The notes: generated by a model from the sequence alone, not told the origin. DNA of 64,000 bases from Nitrospirota bacterium (GCA_016217675.1 JACRHC010000076.1:1-64000), one strand, 5' to 3'. Shown: positions 53,614 through 63,010, counted from the stretch's first letter. Numbers and translations are program-made.

Positions 53614-53937
53614 ATGACAAAGGTTCAGGTTAACCCCGGAGTATGCGGGTTTGCGGTTGTGGTAAAGGTTGAAAGGGACAAGGAGCGAAATTTTCATATC
53701 TACCTTGATACGGAATGTGAGATGGTGAAGAAGATGGCAGAAGAACTCTCTTTCCTCGAATTCAGGGCCCCGTTTTCCGCAATACTGCATAACCCCGTAT
53801 ATCGTTCTGCTTCCAGGAATCTGAAGCATGCAGCCTGCCCGATACCCTCTGCGATTCTCAAGGCAATAGAAGTGGAGGCAGGCGCTTGCCTTCCGCGTCC
53901 GGTAACCATAACATTTGCTGAGGAGCAGGAGGGGTGA
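53614..53937 (+). CDS. Small conserved protein of methyltransferase clusters (DUF6951-like)
   Basis: 107 aa. Starts MTKVQVNPGVCGF and has four Cys in separate places (GVCGF, TECEM, AACPIP, GACLPRP), so a metal or thiol site is possible. To my knowledge small proteins with this beginning occur next to corrinoid methyltransferases in several bacteria and archaea; I place it near DUF6951. Function is unknown. A good GGGAGGAA ribosome site follows the long hairpin. It precedes hdrE by 63 bases. Confidence 0.6.
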   Translation: MTKVQVNPGVCGFAVVVKVERDKERNFHIYLDTECEMVKKMAEELSFLEFRAPFSAILHNPVYRSASRNLKHAACPIPSAILKAIEVEAGACLPRPVTITFAEEQEG

Positions 53938-54000
53938 ATTCATGCAGTTTGCCTTGTCATGGATATGAGTTGTTCTATCTGTTAAGATGATTGCAGAGCC

Positions 54001-54690
54001 ATGATGAACGCACTGATATCTTTCGCTGCCCTTGTTTCCTATCTTTTTTTTCTGGTCCGTTTTGCGTGGCAGGGATTGCAGGTGCTCCGTGCTTCCGGCT
54101 ATGCAGCATTCTTCCCGGTCTTTCTCCGCAGAGTGCCTGCTTCGGTCTATATCTCGACCATTCTCGATATTCTTTTCTTTCGGCGGATCTTCAGTTCCAG
54201 CAAGGTCCTCTGGATGGGATCGTGGATATTTCATATATCCCTTTTTTTTGTGACTCTTCGCCATATGAGATATTTCTTCCCCTCCCTGCCTGCCTGCCTG
54301 ATCTTTCTGCAGCCTGTCGGGCTGGCTGCAGGGTATCTGCTGCCCCTTTCGCTGTTTTACCTCATGGTGTTGAGAACGGTGCAGAAAAAGGATCGGTATA
54401 CTTCCTCATATAACTATATTATTTCCGGCATGCTTTTGTTGATCAGCTCAACAGGAGTCGCGATGAGGGCCTTTTTCAGACCTGACGTGCTCAGCGTGAA
54501 GCAGTTCTCTCTCGGAATTCTCTCTCTCGGCCCCCGTATGCTGCCGGACAGTTCTCTTTTTCTTTTGCATTTTTTTCTGTTTCTGCTGCTGCTGCCCTAT
54601 CTGCCGACACATATTATTGCCGCGCCTTTTGTGAACCTGGAAGCGAACAGGAGAATAAAAGAGCTGAGGTATGTCATCCATGAAAGATAA
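54001..54690 (+). CDS. hdrE: HdrE-like membrane cytochrome b subunit
   Basis: 229 aa with five membrane helices. Two pairs of His (78 and 88; 190 and 204) fit the two-haem NarI/HdrE/DsrM family. HdrE passes electrons between a quinone-like carrier (methanophenazine in Methanosarcina, presumably menaquinone here) and HdrD. The gene overlaps hdrD by 20 bases. Alternative: DsrM or another NarI-like subunit, but the downstream HdrD and CoM genes favour Hdr. The ATG doublet at 54001/54004 has a weak ribosome site. Confidence 0.72.
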   Translation: MMNALISFAALVSYLFFLVRFAWQGLQVLRASGYAAFFPVFLRRVPASVYISTILDILFFRRIFSSSKVLWMGSWIFHISLFFVTLRHMRYFFPSLPACLIFLQPVGLAAGYLLPLSLFYLMVLRTVQKKDRYTSSYNYIISGMLLLISSTGVAMRAFFRPDVLSVKQFSLGILSLGPRMLPDSSLFLLHFFLFLLLLPYLPTHIIAAPFVNLEANRRIKELRYVIHER

Positions 54691-55900
54691 AAAAGAATCA
54701 TTTACCAGAAACCTGACGCCGCTGCAGTTGATGGAACTTGATGCCTGTACCCAGTGCGGCGAATGTCTCCGGCACTGCCCTGTCCAGGAAGTGACAGGCA
54801 GACCTTCCATATCCACGCCTGAGAAGATCAGGGTCTTCAGGGAATTCATCAAGGCAACAGGAGGGCTTAAGGCGCGCTTCTTAAATCCTAAAGTGATTGA
54901 CAGAAAGATTCTCGAAGATTTTACGAAGGCGGTTTTTGAATGCACAACCTGCGGCGCCTGCGGCCAAAAATGCGCTGTCGGTATCTTTACGCAGCGGCTC
55001 TGGCCCTATCTCAGAAAAGAGATGTTCGACCGGGGACTGGTGGACTATGAGATATTGACGAATATGCCTGAGGCAATAAAAAAGACCGGCAATCCGTATA
55101 ACTTCCCGGTCGAAGAACGGTTCAAGCCCTGGTTTCCTGAGCAGGTGAAGGTGGCGGAGAAATCAGAAATAGCCTATTATGCCGGCTGCTCGGGCGTTTA
55201 CGGTGCAAAGCCGATGGTGAGAGGGGATGTGCTGGTGCTTGATGCGATCGGCGACCCGTTCACCATGCTCACCGAGGATGAGGAGGTATGCTGCGGTTTT
55301 CCTCTCTTCATATCAGGCCAGCACGACATGCTCGAAGATCTCACAAAAAGGCTTGTTGAGGCGTACAAGGCAAAGGGCACCAAGGTCCTTGTCTGTTCCT
55401 GCCCCTGTTGCGTGAATATCATGAGCAGGGACTGGCCGGCCTTTTACGGAAAAGAACTGCCGTTTCGGATCAGACATATGACCCAACACGTTTCAGCTGC
55501 ACTGAAGCAGCGGAAGATTATGGTAAAGAAGGAACTGAAGGAGAGGATCATCTATCATGACCCCTGCTATCTGAGCCGGGGGGTTGGTGTTATTGAGGAG
55601 CCGAGGGAAGTTCTGAAGGCGATACCCGGCATTGAACTGCTTGAGTTCGACCGGCATGGCAGTGAGTCCCGCTGCTGCGGCGCAGGCGGAGCGGTCAGAA
55701 AGGTGTTCAATGAAAATGCTATTGCCATAGGCAGGCTTGCTATTGACGAGGCTGTTGCCAAAAAGGCGGACAAGCTCATTCTCAGCTGCCCTGCCTGTTA
55801 CGGCAAAGTGAATGAAGCAATGCAGGACCATGACAAAAAGATCCCGATCGTAGACGTTATGGAGCTTTTTGCCCAGTACGTTGAGAGAGTCGAACCATGA
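54671..55900 (+). CDS. hdrD: HdrD-like heterodisulfide reductase catalytic subunit
   Basis: 409 aa, the size of Methanosarcina HdrD. Two [4Fe-4S] motifs: Cys26/29/32/36 (CTQCGECLRHC) and Cys91/94/97/101 (CTTCGACGQKC). Two complete CCG domains follow: GCSGVYG...VCCGFPLF...CSCPCC and DPCYLSRG...RCCGAGG...CPACYG, which hold noncubane [4Fe-4S] clusters that split the disulfide. N-terminal wording (NLTPLQLMELDACTQCGEC) is close to archaeal HdrD as I recall it. It would reduce CoM disulfide with electrons from HdrE, or the reverse. Overlaps hdrE and the CoM gene that follows. Confidence 0.82.
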   Translation: MSSMKDKKESFTRNLTPLQLMELDACTQCGECLRHCPVQEVTGRPSISTPEKIRVFREFIKATGGLKARFLNPKVIDRKILEDFTKAVFECTTCGACGQKCAVGIFTQRLWPYLRKEMFDRGLVDYEILTNMPEAIKKTGNPYNFPVEERFKPWFPEQVKVAEKSEIAYYAGCSGVYGAKPMVRGDVLVLDAIGDPFTMLTEDEEVCCGFPLFISGQHDMLEDLTKRLVEAYKAKGTKVLVCSCPCCVNIMSRDWPAFYGKELPFRIRHMTQHVSAALKQRKIMVKKELKERIIYHDPCYLSRGVGVIEEPREVLKAIPGIELLEFDRHGSESRCCGAGGAVRKVFNENAIAIGRLAIDEAVAKKADKLILSCPACYGKVNEAMQDHDKKIPIVDVMELFAQYVERVEP

Positions 55901-57150
55901 GCCATTTTACGATAACCTGCAGGGGATGCGGCAAGGAACTGAAGGATGTCTATTGTGCGTTTTGCGAGCACTGTGCGAATTCATTGCTGGTGACTGACTA
56001 CAAGGACCCGTTCAGAGATGACTGCGGGAGCGGCATCTGGAAATTCAATTGGCTTCCTGTTCATAAGCCGACATTCGAGCAGCCCGGCACGATAGTGTAC
56101 CGTTCACAGTGGCTTGCCCGTCATCTGGGCATGGAAAATCTTTATATCGCCTTCAACGGGTATTGGCCTGAGCGCGGGGCCTTACTCGAAACCTGCACAT
56201 TCAAGGAGTTCGAGGCGGCCATTGTTCTTCAAAATGCAGTGGAGAACGAGGTGGAAGGGCTTATTGTGGCATCAGCAGGAAATACTGCCAGGGCCTTTGC
56301 GCATCTTTCCGTGGTTGCAGACTTTCCTGCGATAATCGTTGTGCCGCGCATGTGCCTCATGGAGATGTGGTATCTTGAAAGTTCGTCCAGGGTGCCGACT
56401 CTTGCGGTGAGTGACGGAGACTACTCTGACTCGATCGACGTTGCCAGAAGGATCTCGGCGATCTCCGGCTTGCCTTTTGAGGGCGGTGTCAAGAATATAG
56501 CCAAGCGCGACGGCCTCGGCTCCACGATCCTTGAGGCTGTCTCGAAGATCGGCAGACTGCCTGACCATTATTTTCAGGCGGTCGGCAGCGGCACAGGCGG
56601 CATCGGGGTATGGGAAATGTCAGAGCGGTTTATCAGGGACGGGCGGTTCGGCTCGAAACTGCCCGAACTGCATCTGGCACAGAACCTGCCATTTGTCCCG
56701 ATGGTGCATGCCTGGGAGAAGAAGAGCAGGGAGCTGTTTAAGGAAGACCTCAGGCCTGAGCTGATCGGCCAGATATCGACGCGCGTTCTTTCTACCCGCT
56801 ATCCGGCATATTCGGTCAGGGGTGGTGTTTTTGACGCGATGCAGGCATGCGGCGGCGCCATGTACGGCGTAACAAACAGGGAGGTGTTTGAATCCCTGGA
56901 ACTGTTCAGCAACCTTGAGGGAATAGACCTGGTCCCAGCTTCTGCGGTGGCGGTCGGTGCCTTGAGGCAGTCGGTGGAAAAGGGCATTGTAAAAAAGGAT
57001 GAGACCGTGCTGTTGAATATTACCGGCGGCGGTGAGCTGATGTTAGGCAGAGAAAAAAAGACCTATAATGTTGAACCGGCATTTGTCTCGAAGAAGATTA
57101 CTGATAAGGAGATAGAGAAACTGGTATGCACACTCCTGAAGAAGAACTGA
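55897..57150 (+). CDS. Cysteate synthase-like PLP enzyme (threonine-synthase family)
   Basis: 417 aa. PLP-binding Lys103 is in ETCTFKEFEA, the counterpart of SFKD in threonine synthase; a phosphate-binding glycine stretch GSGTGGIGV lies near residue 230. The N terminus has a Cys knuckle (8, 11, 20, 23, 26). In Methanosarcina cysteate synthase makes L-cysteate from phosphoserine and sulfite, the first step of a CoM route. Overlap of 4 bases with hdrD and 25 bases with the sulfopyruvate decarboxylase favours this over threonine synthase. A biochemical proof is needed to be certain. Confidence 0.75.
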   Translation: MSHFTITCRGCGKELKDVYCAFCEHCANSLLVTDYKDPFRDDCGSGIWKFNWLPVHKPTFEQPGTIVYRSQWLARHLGMENLYIAFNGYWPERGALLETCTFKEFEAAIVLQNAVENEVEGLIVASAGNTARAFAHLSVVADFPAIIVVPRMCLMEMWYLESSSRVPTLAVSDGDYSDSIDVARRISAISGLPFEGGVKNIAKRDGLGSTILEAVSKIGRLPDHYFQAVGSGTGGIGVWEMSERFIRDGRFGSKLPELHLAQNLPFVPMVHAWEKKSRELFKEDLRPELIGQISTRVLSTRYPAYSVRGGVFDAMQACGGAMYGVTNREVFESLELFSNLEGIDLVPASAVAVGALRQSVEKGIVKKDETVLLNITGGGELMLGREKKTYNVEPAFVSKKITDKEIEKLVCTLLKKN

Positions 57151-58253
57151 TATCCATACTGAAAAAAGAGGGCATTGATTTTACCGCTTCGCTGCCGTGC
57201 GAGAAGATAAAGACCCTGCTTGAGATGGTGTCAGCTCAGTTCTTCCATGTCCCCCTTACACGCGAAGAAGAAGGCGTCGGCATCTGCGCTGGGGCGGCTC
57301 TTGCCGGAAAACGGCCTGCCATGTTCATTCAGAGTTCAGGTATCGGCAATATGATCAATGCCCTTCTTTCGCTGACCGGTTTTTATGAGCTGCCGCTGGC
57401 GATCTTTGTGAGCCAGAGGGGGATCTATCAGGAGAAGATCGCAGCCCAGTTCCCTATGGGCCAGGGTCTGCCGAAGATCCTGAGGGGAGCGGGGATCCGC
57501 CATACGGTCATCAGCTCTGCGGATGACTTCAAAGCCATGCCACGGAAACTTAAGAGTCTGTATGTCAAGAATCAGATACATGCTTTTCTTCTGAGCCCTG
57601 CGATATGGGAAGGTTCTTCTGCAAAAAGCACGCTTACTCTTGACCAGCGTCCCATAACCTGTATAATCCCTGAAAAGCGGCAGGAGGTAGTTCCCCCGCA
57701 ATATACACGTTATGAACTGATCGAAATGATGGTGCCCTGCCTTGAAGGCAAGGTTGTGGTGAGCAACCTGGGATGGCCGTCTAAAGAACTCTATGCCCTG
57801 AAACATCAACCGTCCAATTTCTACATGTTAGGCAGCATGGGCATGGCAACGCCGATCGGCCTCGGCATAAGCCTTTCGTCGGAAAAAGAAGTTGTTGTGA
57901 TCGACGGCGACGGCAGCCTGCTGATGAATCCCGGGGTTCTGGCCACTGCGGCACATTGCGCGCCTGAAAATTTAACCATTCTTGCCATTGACAACAGTTC
58001 CTATGGTTCAACCGGCAGCCAGAAAACCCTGACCGGCTCATGTGTTGACCTTGAGCTTGTCGCAAGAGGGTTCGGCATCGGCAATACCGTGAAGGCTGCC
58101 ACGCGGCAAGAGCTGATCGCTGCCATGGCATCGCAAAGAAGAGGGGTGAAGTTCATCCATGCCCTTGCCCTTCCGGGGAACAGGGAAGTGCCGAATATTC
58201 CGATAGACCATCTGAGGATCAGAAATGGTGTAAGGGATTTTTTTGCGAGATAA
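57126..58253 (+). CDS. comDE: Fused sulfopyruvate decarboxylase (ComDE), coenzyme M synthesis
   Basis: 375 aa joining the alpha (about residues 1-165) and beta (about 190-375) subunits of sulfopyruvate decarboxylase. Alpha: SLPCEKIKTLLEM and LTREEEGVGICAGAAL with the TPP-activating Glu. Beta: GDGSLLMNPGVL followed by N in AIDNSSYG, the TPP/Mg site. It turns sulfopyruvate into sulfoacetaldehyde, a CoM precursor. In methanogens ComD and ComE may be separate. The aminotransferase that makes sulfopyruvate from cysteate and the final reductive thiolation enzyme are not in the window. Overlaps the preceding gene by 25 bases. Confidence 0.82.
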   Translation: MHTPEEELISILKKEGIDFTASLPCEKIKTLLEMVSAQFFHVPLTREEEGVGICAGAALAGKRPAMFIQSSGIGNMINALLSLTGFYELPLAIFVSQRGIYQEKIAAQFPMGQGLPKILRGAGIRHTVISSADDFKAMPRKLKSLYVKNQIHAFLLSPAIWEGSSAKSTLTLDQRPITCIIPEKRQEVVPPQYTRYELIEMMVPCLEGKVVVSNLGWPSKELYALKHQPSNFYMLGSMGMATPIGLGISLSSEKEVVVIDGDGSLLMNPGVLATAAHCAPENLTILAIDNSSYGSTGSQKTLTGSCVDLELVARGFGIGNTVKAATRQELIAAMASQRRGVKFIHALALPGNREVPNIPIDHLRIRNGVRDFFAR

Positions 58254-58345
58254 GAGCGCATCTGTTTTCTGCTCAAATGGGGGTATAACATCGTTGTTTG
58301 AAATATCCAGTGTTTCTGCTATCATGGCAGACGGAGGTGGTAACC

Positions 58346-60853
58346 GTGCAGAGTAAATTCAGTTCCCGTCATCTGACCATTGCCCTGAAATTGATCGTCT
58401 CCATAGCAGCGGCCGAACTGCTTATCATGACTTTTTTCAACGTGTTCCATATCGAAAGCATGCTTTCTCGGACCATGATCAGTCTCACCGACACATTCCT
58501 GTTAAGCCTTGCAGCCTCGGTGATGATATTTGTCTGGGTTGTAAAGCCCATGAAATCAGCAGAGGAATACCACAGCGTCGAGAGCAGGGGAAGGCTGAGC
58601 GAGAAGAGATACCGCTCCTTGTTCGAAAGCTCCATGGACGCGATATATATAACAGAGCGGGAAGGGCCCTTTCTCGAGGTGAACCAGGCCACACTCGACC
58701 TTTTCGGTTATACCAGAGAAGAGATGATCGGTATGGATGTCAGACGGATCTATGCGAATCCTGACGACCGCTACAGCTTCCGGCAGGAGATCGAGAAGCA
58801 GGGCTATCTCAGGGATTACGAGGTCTGCTTTATAAACAGGGAAGGACATGAGCTCAACTGCCTGCTTTCATCCACGGTTCTTTTTGATGATGATGGCAAC
58901 GTCCTCGGATATCAGGGAATCATACGGGATGTCACGGAGAGGAAGCGTATGGAGACTGCCCTGAGGGAAAGCGAAGCGTGGCTGCGGACCATTTTCGAAG
59001 CTTCGCAGTCAGGGATCCTTCTTGTGGATCCTGAAGGGAAAATTACCTTTGCCAATGAGCGTATGGCTGAGATGTTCGGCTGTACCCATGAGGAGATCAT
59101 CGGCACCTTTTACCCTGACCTCTTGCTGGCATCCGAGAAGGCCATTGGCGAAAAGAAGATGAGACAGCTGATTTCCGGAGAGATCGAGCATATTATAACC
59201 GAGCGCCATTATCAGCGGAAGGATGGGACCGATTTCTGGGGGTACCTCTCCGGCAGAAGATTGATGGGGCCTGACGGCAGGCTCAAGACACTGGTCGGCA
59301 TAATTACTGATATTACTGATCTCAAGAAAATGGAGAACCAGGTCTATCAGGCAAAGCAGGACTGGGAGGAGACGTTCAATACTATTACTGATATGATCAC
59401 GGTGCATGACAGGGATTTTAATATTGTCGCGGCCAACAGGGCTGCCCAGGAGATACTGGGCCTGCCGTTCCTCGAAAAGTCCAGCGCCAAATGCTACGAA
59501 TATTATCATGGCACAGGATGTCCGCCCGAAGCCTGCCCGAGCTGTCAGGTTATGAAGACCGCGCTTCCGTCAACCACGGAGACCTTCGAGCCTCATCTCA
59601 AGAAATTCATCGAGATACGGGCCATCCCGAGGCGTGACAAGAACAATGCTCTGATCGGGTTGATCCATGTGGTCCGTGACATAACAGAGCGTAAAAAGCT
59701 TGAAGATCAGCTCAGGCAGGCCCAAAAGATGGAGGCAATCGGCCAGCTTGCAGGCGGAGTTGCCCATGATTTCAACAACATCCTTTCTGCGATTATGGGG
59801 TACGGACACCTCCTTCGTATGAAGATGGATGACAATGACCCGTTGCGGAACTATGTTGAACAGACCCTTGAGGCATCAGAGAGGGCAGCGACCCTTACGC
59901 ACAGCCTCCTGGCCTTCAGCAGAAAACAGATGATAAGTCTGAAACTGGTCAATCTGAACGAGCTGGTGAAAAGATTCGAGAAGTTCCTTTTGCGGCTCAT
60001 CAGGGAAGACATAGAGTTTAAGACTGTTTGTTCGGATGAGAATATCACGGTAATGGCTGACACGGGCCAGATAGAGCAGGTACTGATGAACCTTGTGGCC
60101 AATGCGCGGGATGCCATGCCTGATGCAGGGAGGCTGACGATAGGGACAGGACTTGTTCATATTGAAGATGAATTCATGAAGATAGACGGCCACGGGAAAG
60201 CCGGGGACTATGCAGTCATAACCGTTTCAGACACAGGCATCGGCATGGATGAAAAGACAAGGGAGAAGATCTTTGAGCCCTTCTTCACGACCAAGGAACA
60301 GGGCAAGGGGACCGGGCTTGGGCTTTCCATGGTGTATGGCATTATCAAGCAGCATGGCGGCTATGTCACGGTGTACAGCGAGCCCGGGCAAGGCACGACA
60401 TTTAAAATATATCTGCCGTTCGTCAGGCCCCATGCCGGCGCCGAGACCGCTGAGGAGCACAAAGAGTCAGTTCCTCTCAGGGGAGGATCCGAGACAATAC
60501 TGATTGCAGAAGATGATGAGGCATTGCGAAAACTCGCTTCCACGGTTATGGGGCAGTTCGGATATCAGGTAATAGAAGCGGTCGACGGCGAGGATGCAGT
60601 GCTGAAATTTATAGAGAACAAGGACCGGATTCAGCTCGTGATTCTTGATGCCATCATGCCCAAAAAGAACGGCAGGCAGGCATACGACGAAATATCAGCC
60701 ATAGCCCCGAATGTCAAAACCCTTTTTGCAAGCGGCTATTCCGCAGATGTGATCAGCCCCACAGGAGTTCTTGAAAAAGGCATGCATTTCATCAACAAGC
60801 CTGTTTCTCCCGCTGACCTCCTGCGGAAGGTGCGGGGGGTCCTTGACGCCTGA
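58346..60853 (+). CDS. Hybrid PAS histidine kinase
   Basis: 835 aa from the GTG at 58346, chosen because GGAGGTGG lies 5-9 bases upstream. Two N-terminal membrane helices (about 10-32, 45-66) with almost no periplasmic loop are followed by three PAS domains; the third includes [10 protein letters not shown], a Cys-rich group that could bind a metal or react with redox. HisKA ([19 protein letters not shown]), HATPase with N, G1 and G2 boxes intact, and a C-terminal receiver ([12 protein letters not shown]) follow. It lies 93 bases after the CoM cluster. Its phospho-relay partner is not known. Confidence 0.88.
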   Translation: MQSKFSSRHLTIALKLIVSIAAAELLIMTFFNVFHIESMLSRTMISLTDTFLLSLAASVMIFVWVVKPMKSAEEYHSVESRGRLSEKRYRSLFESSMDAIYITEREGPFLEVNQATLDLFGYTREEMIGMDVRRIYANPDDRYSFRQEIEKQGYLRDYEVCFINREGHELNCLLSSTVLFDDDGNVLGYQGIIRDVTERKRMETALRESEAWLRTIFEASQSGILLVDPEGKITFANERMAEMFGCTHEEIIGTFYPDLLLASEKAIGEKKMRQLISGEIEHIITERHYQRKDGTDFWGYLSGRRLMGPDGRLKTLVGIITDITDLKKMENQVYQAKQDWEETFNTITDMITVHDRDFNIVAANRAAQEILGLPFLEKSSAKCYEYYHGTGCPPEACPSCQVMKTALPSTTETFEPHLKKFIEIRAIPRRDKNNALIGLIHVVRDITERKKLEDQLRQAQKMEAIGQLAGGVAHDFNNILSAIMGYGHLLRMKMDDNDPLRNYVEQTLEASERAATLTHSLLAFSRKQMISLKLVNLNELVKRFEKFLLRLIREDIEFKTVCSDENITVMADTGQIEQVLMNLVANARDAMPDAGRLTIGTGLVHIEDEFMKIDGHGKAGDYAVITVSDTGIGMDEKTREKIFEPFFTTKEQGKGTGLGLSMVYGIIKQHGGYVTVYSEPGQGTTFKIYLPFVRPHAGAETAEEHKESVPLRGGSETILIAEDDEALRKLASTVMGQFGYQVIEAVDGEDAVLKFIENKDRIQLVILDAIMPKKNGRQAYDEISAIAPNVKTLFASGYSADVISPTGVLEKGMHFINKPVSPADLLRKVRGVLDA

Positions 60854-60862
60854 GGCAGAACG

Positions 60863-61507
60863 TTATTGTCCGGCAAGCTGGCTCCTGATCTTTTCCTGTT
60901 CGAGATGTTTCTGAAGTTTTTCGGCATTATAGATCTTGAGGTGATTGAACATCTCCGGTTCGCTAATCACGCCTAACTGGACGAGTGCCTCTCCAAAGAA
61001 GAGATAGTTATCCTCCTGTTCAAGAACGAGCTCCCTGACCTGCTCTTCGGTGAGGAATCCGAGTTCTACTGCCAGTTCACCGAACTTCTTGAGAGTTTCT
61101 TCCTGGAGGATGAGGATCAGCTGTATCTGGTCACCGGTGAGCATGCCTTTGCTCTTGGCAAGAACGCCGATTTTCTGGTTATTTCTTAACTGTAAGGCCC
61201 GTGCCTGCACTACATGATCGCCGTTGATGATGCCCTGGCTGCAGAGATACTGGCCGAAAAGAAAAAAGCGGTTGCGCGGCCGCCTGGCATGGTAATCCTG
61301 CATCTTGTTGTAGTACCCGCAGATGATGCAGGTATCGATCTTCCGGGCATAGGTGCCTTCTATCGTGCCGCTGCACATGGTGCCTGCGATAAGCCAGCAG
61401 TTATTGTCCGGTGCGAGAGCAGCCGGGCAATAGCCGAATTCTTCGGCATGCTCGCCGCCAAGCTCTCTGCCGCATTTCTTATATTCCCAGCATCTGATAT
61501 GTTTCAT
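60863..61507 (-). CDS. Two-CW-type cysteine protein
   Basis: 214 aa. The N terminus has CWEYKKCGRE, then PDNNCWLIAGTMC and CIICGYY, the pattern of the two-CW domain seen in some bacterial signalling proteins; the Cys/Trp pairs suggest a metal site. The rest has three repeats of about 45 residues (FGQYLCSQGIING, FGELAVELGFLTE, FGEALVQLGVISE), like the helical modules in front of GspE ATPases. Role unknown. It converges on the kinase gene, with 9 bases between them. Confidence 0.6.
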   Translation of the reverse strand: MKHIRCWEYKKCGRELGGEHAEEFGYCPAALAPDNNCWLIAGTMCSGTIEGTYARKIDTCIICGYYNKMQDYHARRPRNRFFLFGQYLCSQGIINGDHVVQARALQLRNNQKIGVLAKSKGMLTGDQIQLILILQEETLKKFGELAVELGFLTEEQVRELVLEQEDNYLFFGEALVQLGVISEPEMFNHLKIYNAEKLQKHLEQEKIRSQLAGQ

Positions 61508-61654
61508 GTATGGTCGGGCTCCTGTTATACAAGGCTATTATTAGGATACCATGGACACCGGAACCAGAGTGCAAGAGTCTGAAGGGCTCTGTCTTGAAAG
61601 TCTGTTTTGTTTCCTGTAAATTGATAGGAGAAAACAGAAAGGAGCACTCGAGAT

Positions 61655-62953
61655 ATGCGAAGTAAGTTCCTGATTGTCTTTTTTTTATTTTATGGTTCGG
61701 TGAGTTTTGCGCAGGACCCTCCGATGGACATGCAAAGCGCCCTGTTCCCCGGTCTGCCTATGCAGCGGGACGGGTCCGGCACGAGCTGGCTTCCTGATTC
61801 GACCCCCATGCATGCCATACACTTCAGGTCCGGCAGCTGGAGTTACATGCTCCACGGAAACCTGTTCCTGAGGTACACAAACCAGGACGCCGGGAATGAC
61901 GGGACGCGGGGTAATGAGAAGTTCGATGCGCCGAACTGGCTGATGGTCATGGCAAAACGTGATTTCGGGGACAGGGGACAGATCATGCTGAGGGGTATGT
62001 CCTCCCTCGATCTCGTGACAGAGGGGGGCATGGGATATCCTCTGCTGTTTCAGAGCGGTGAGACCTGGAAGGGCAAGAGCCTGGTCGACCGCCAGCATCC
62101 GCATGATCTGTTCGGCGAGTTGTCAGTTGCTTACAGCAGGTCCATAGGCGAGGACTCGGGTGGCTTCCTCTATTTCGGACTTCCGGGAGAACCGGCGCTT
62201 GGACCGCCTGTCTATCTCCACAGGCCTTCTTCACAGAACAACCCGGACGCCCCCTTGGGCCATCACTGGCAGGACTCATCCCATGTCACTTTCGGAGTTA
62301 TGACAGCGGGTATTTATTATAAACAGTTCAAGCTCGATGCCTCGCTGTTTAATGGAAGAGAGCCTGACGAAGACCGTTATAACATAGACAGGCCTCGCTT
62401 CAATTCTGCAAGTATCCGTCTTTCCATGAACCCCTCGCCTGATCTGGCCCTTCAGGTGTCGTATGGGTATATCAAAAGCCCGGAAAGTCACGAACCGGAT
62501 GTCAATGTCCAGAGAACAACCGCCTCAGCGGTCTGGTCGCATCAGCTCGATGCTGAGCGCAATCTTGCTGCGTCCCTTGTATGGGGAATGAATAAGCCGA
62601 ATACGGGCAAGGCGCAGAATGCCTTTCTGTTTGAGGCGGATTACGGTGTCGGGAAGATGTCATATTTTACAAGGCTTGAGCATGTCAGTAAGACCGGAGA
62701 AGAACTGGGCCTGGGAGCTGAGGCGCACCAGCTCTTTTCCGTTAAGGCCATATCTCTCGGCATATCAAGGGATATATACTACGGCAAGAATGTTTCGGTC
62801 TCCCTTGGCGCGATGGGCACAATCTATCCTGTTGAAAAAGAACTGAGGTCTGTATACGGCGCTATGCCGTTTTCAGTGGAAGCATTTCTGAAAATAAGCC
62901 CTGCACGACTGCAGATGATGCATCACGCGATGGGACACGACATGGGCCATTAA
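61655..62953 (+). CDS. Outer-membrane beta-barrel protein with Met/His-rich C terminus
   Basis: 432 aa. A signal peptide (residues 1-19, ending SVSFAQ) precedes a protein rich in alternating aromatic-hydrophobic strands, ending with LKISPARLQMMHHAMGHDMGH. Strand-like segments point to a barrel. The Met and His tail is the sort of sequence that binds copper or silver ions. Such proteins are often seen near metal-handling genes. No pump or oxidase is next to it, so a metal role is inferred. AAGGAG lies about 11 bases before the ATG. Confidence 0.7.
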   Translation: MRSKFLIVFFLFYGSVSFAQDPPMDMQSALFPGLPMQRDGSGTSWLPDSTPMHAIHFRSGSWSYMLHGNLFLRYTNQDAGNDGTRGNEKFDAPNWLMVMAKRDFGDRGQIMLRGMSSLDLVTEGGMGYPLLFQSGETWKGKSLVDRQHPHDLFGELSVAYSRSIGEDSGGFLYFGLPGEPALGPPVYLHRPSSQNNPDAPLGHHWQDSSHVTFGVMTAGIYYKQFKLDASLFNGREPDEDRYNIDRPRFNSASIRLSMNPSPDLALQVSYGYIKSPESHEPDVNVQRTTASAVWSHQLDAERNLAASLVWGMNKPNTGKAQNAFLFEADYGVGKMSYFTRLEHVSKTGEELGLGAEAHQLFSVKAISLGISRDIYYGKNVSVSLGAMGTIYPVEKELRSVYGAMPFSVEAFLKISPARLQMMHHAMGHDMGH

Positions 62954-63010
62954 TATGCCTGTTGGGGCTACCCACTTTGATTGCCCAAATAAGGCAGGTC
63001 AGCCAAAATC

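Noticed and set aside
45972-58253. Methanogenesis or methane oxidation locus
   Set aside because: No mcr genes, no Mtr membrane subunits and no CoB genes are in the window, so methyl-CoM reduction is not supported.
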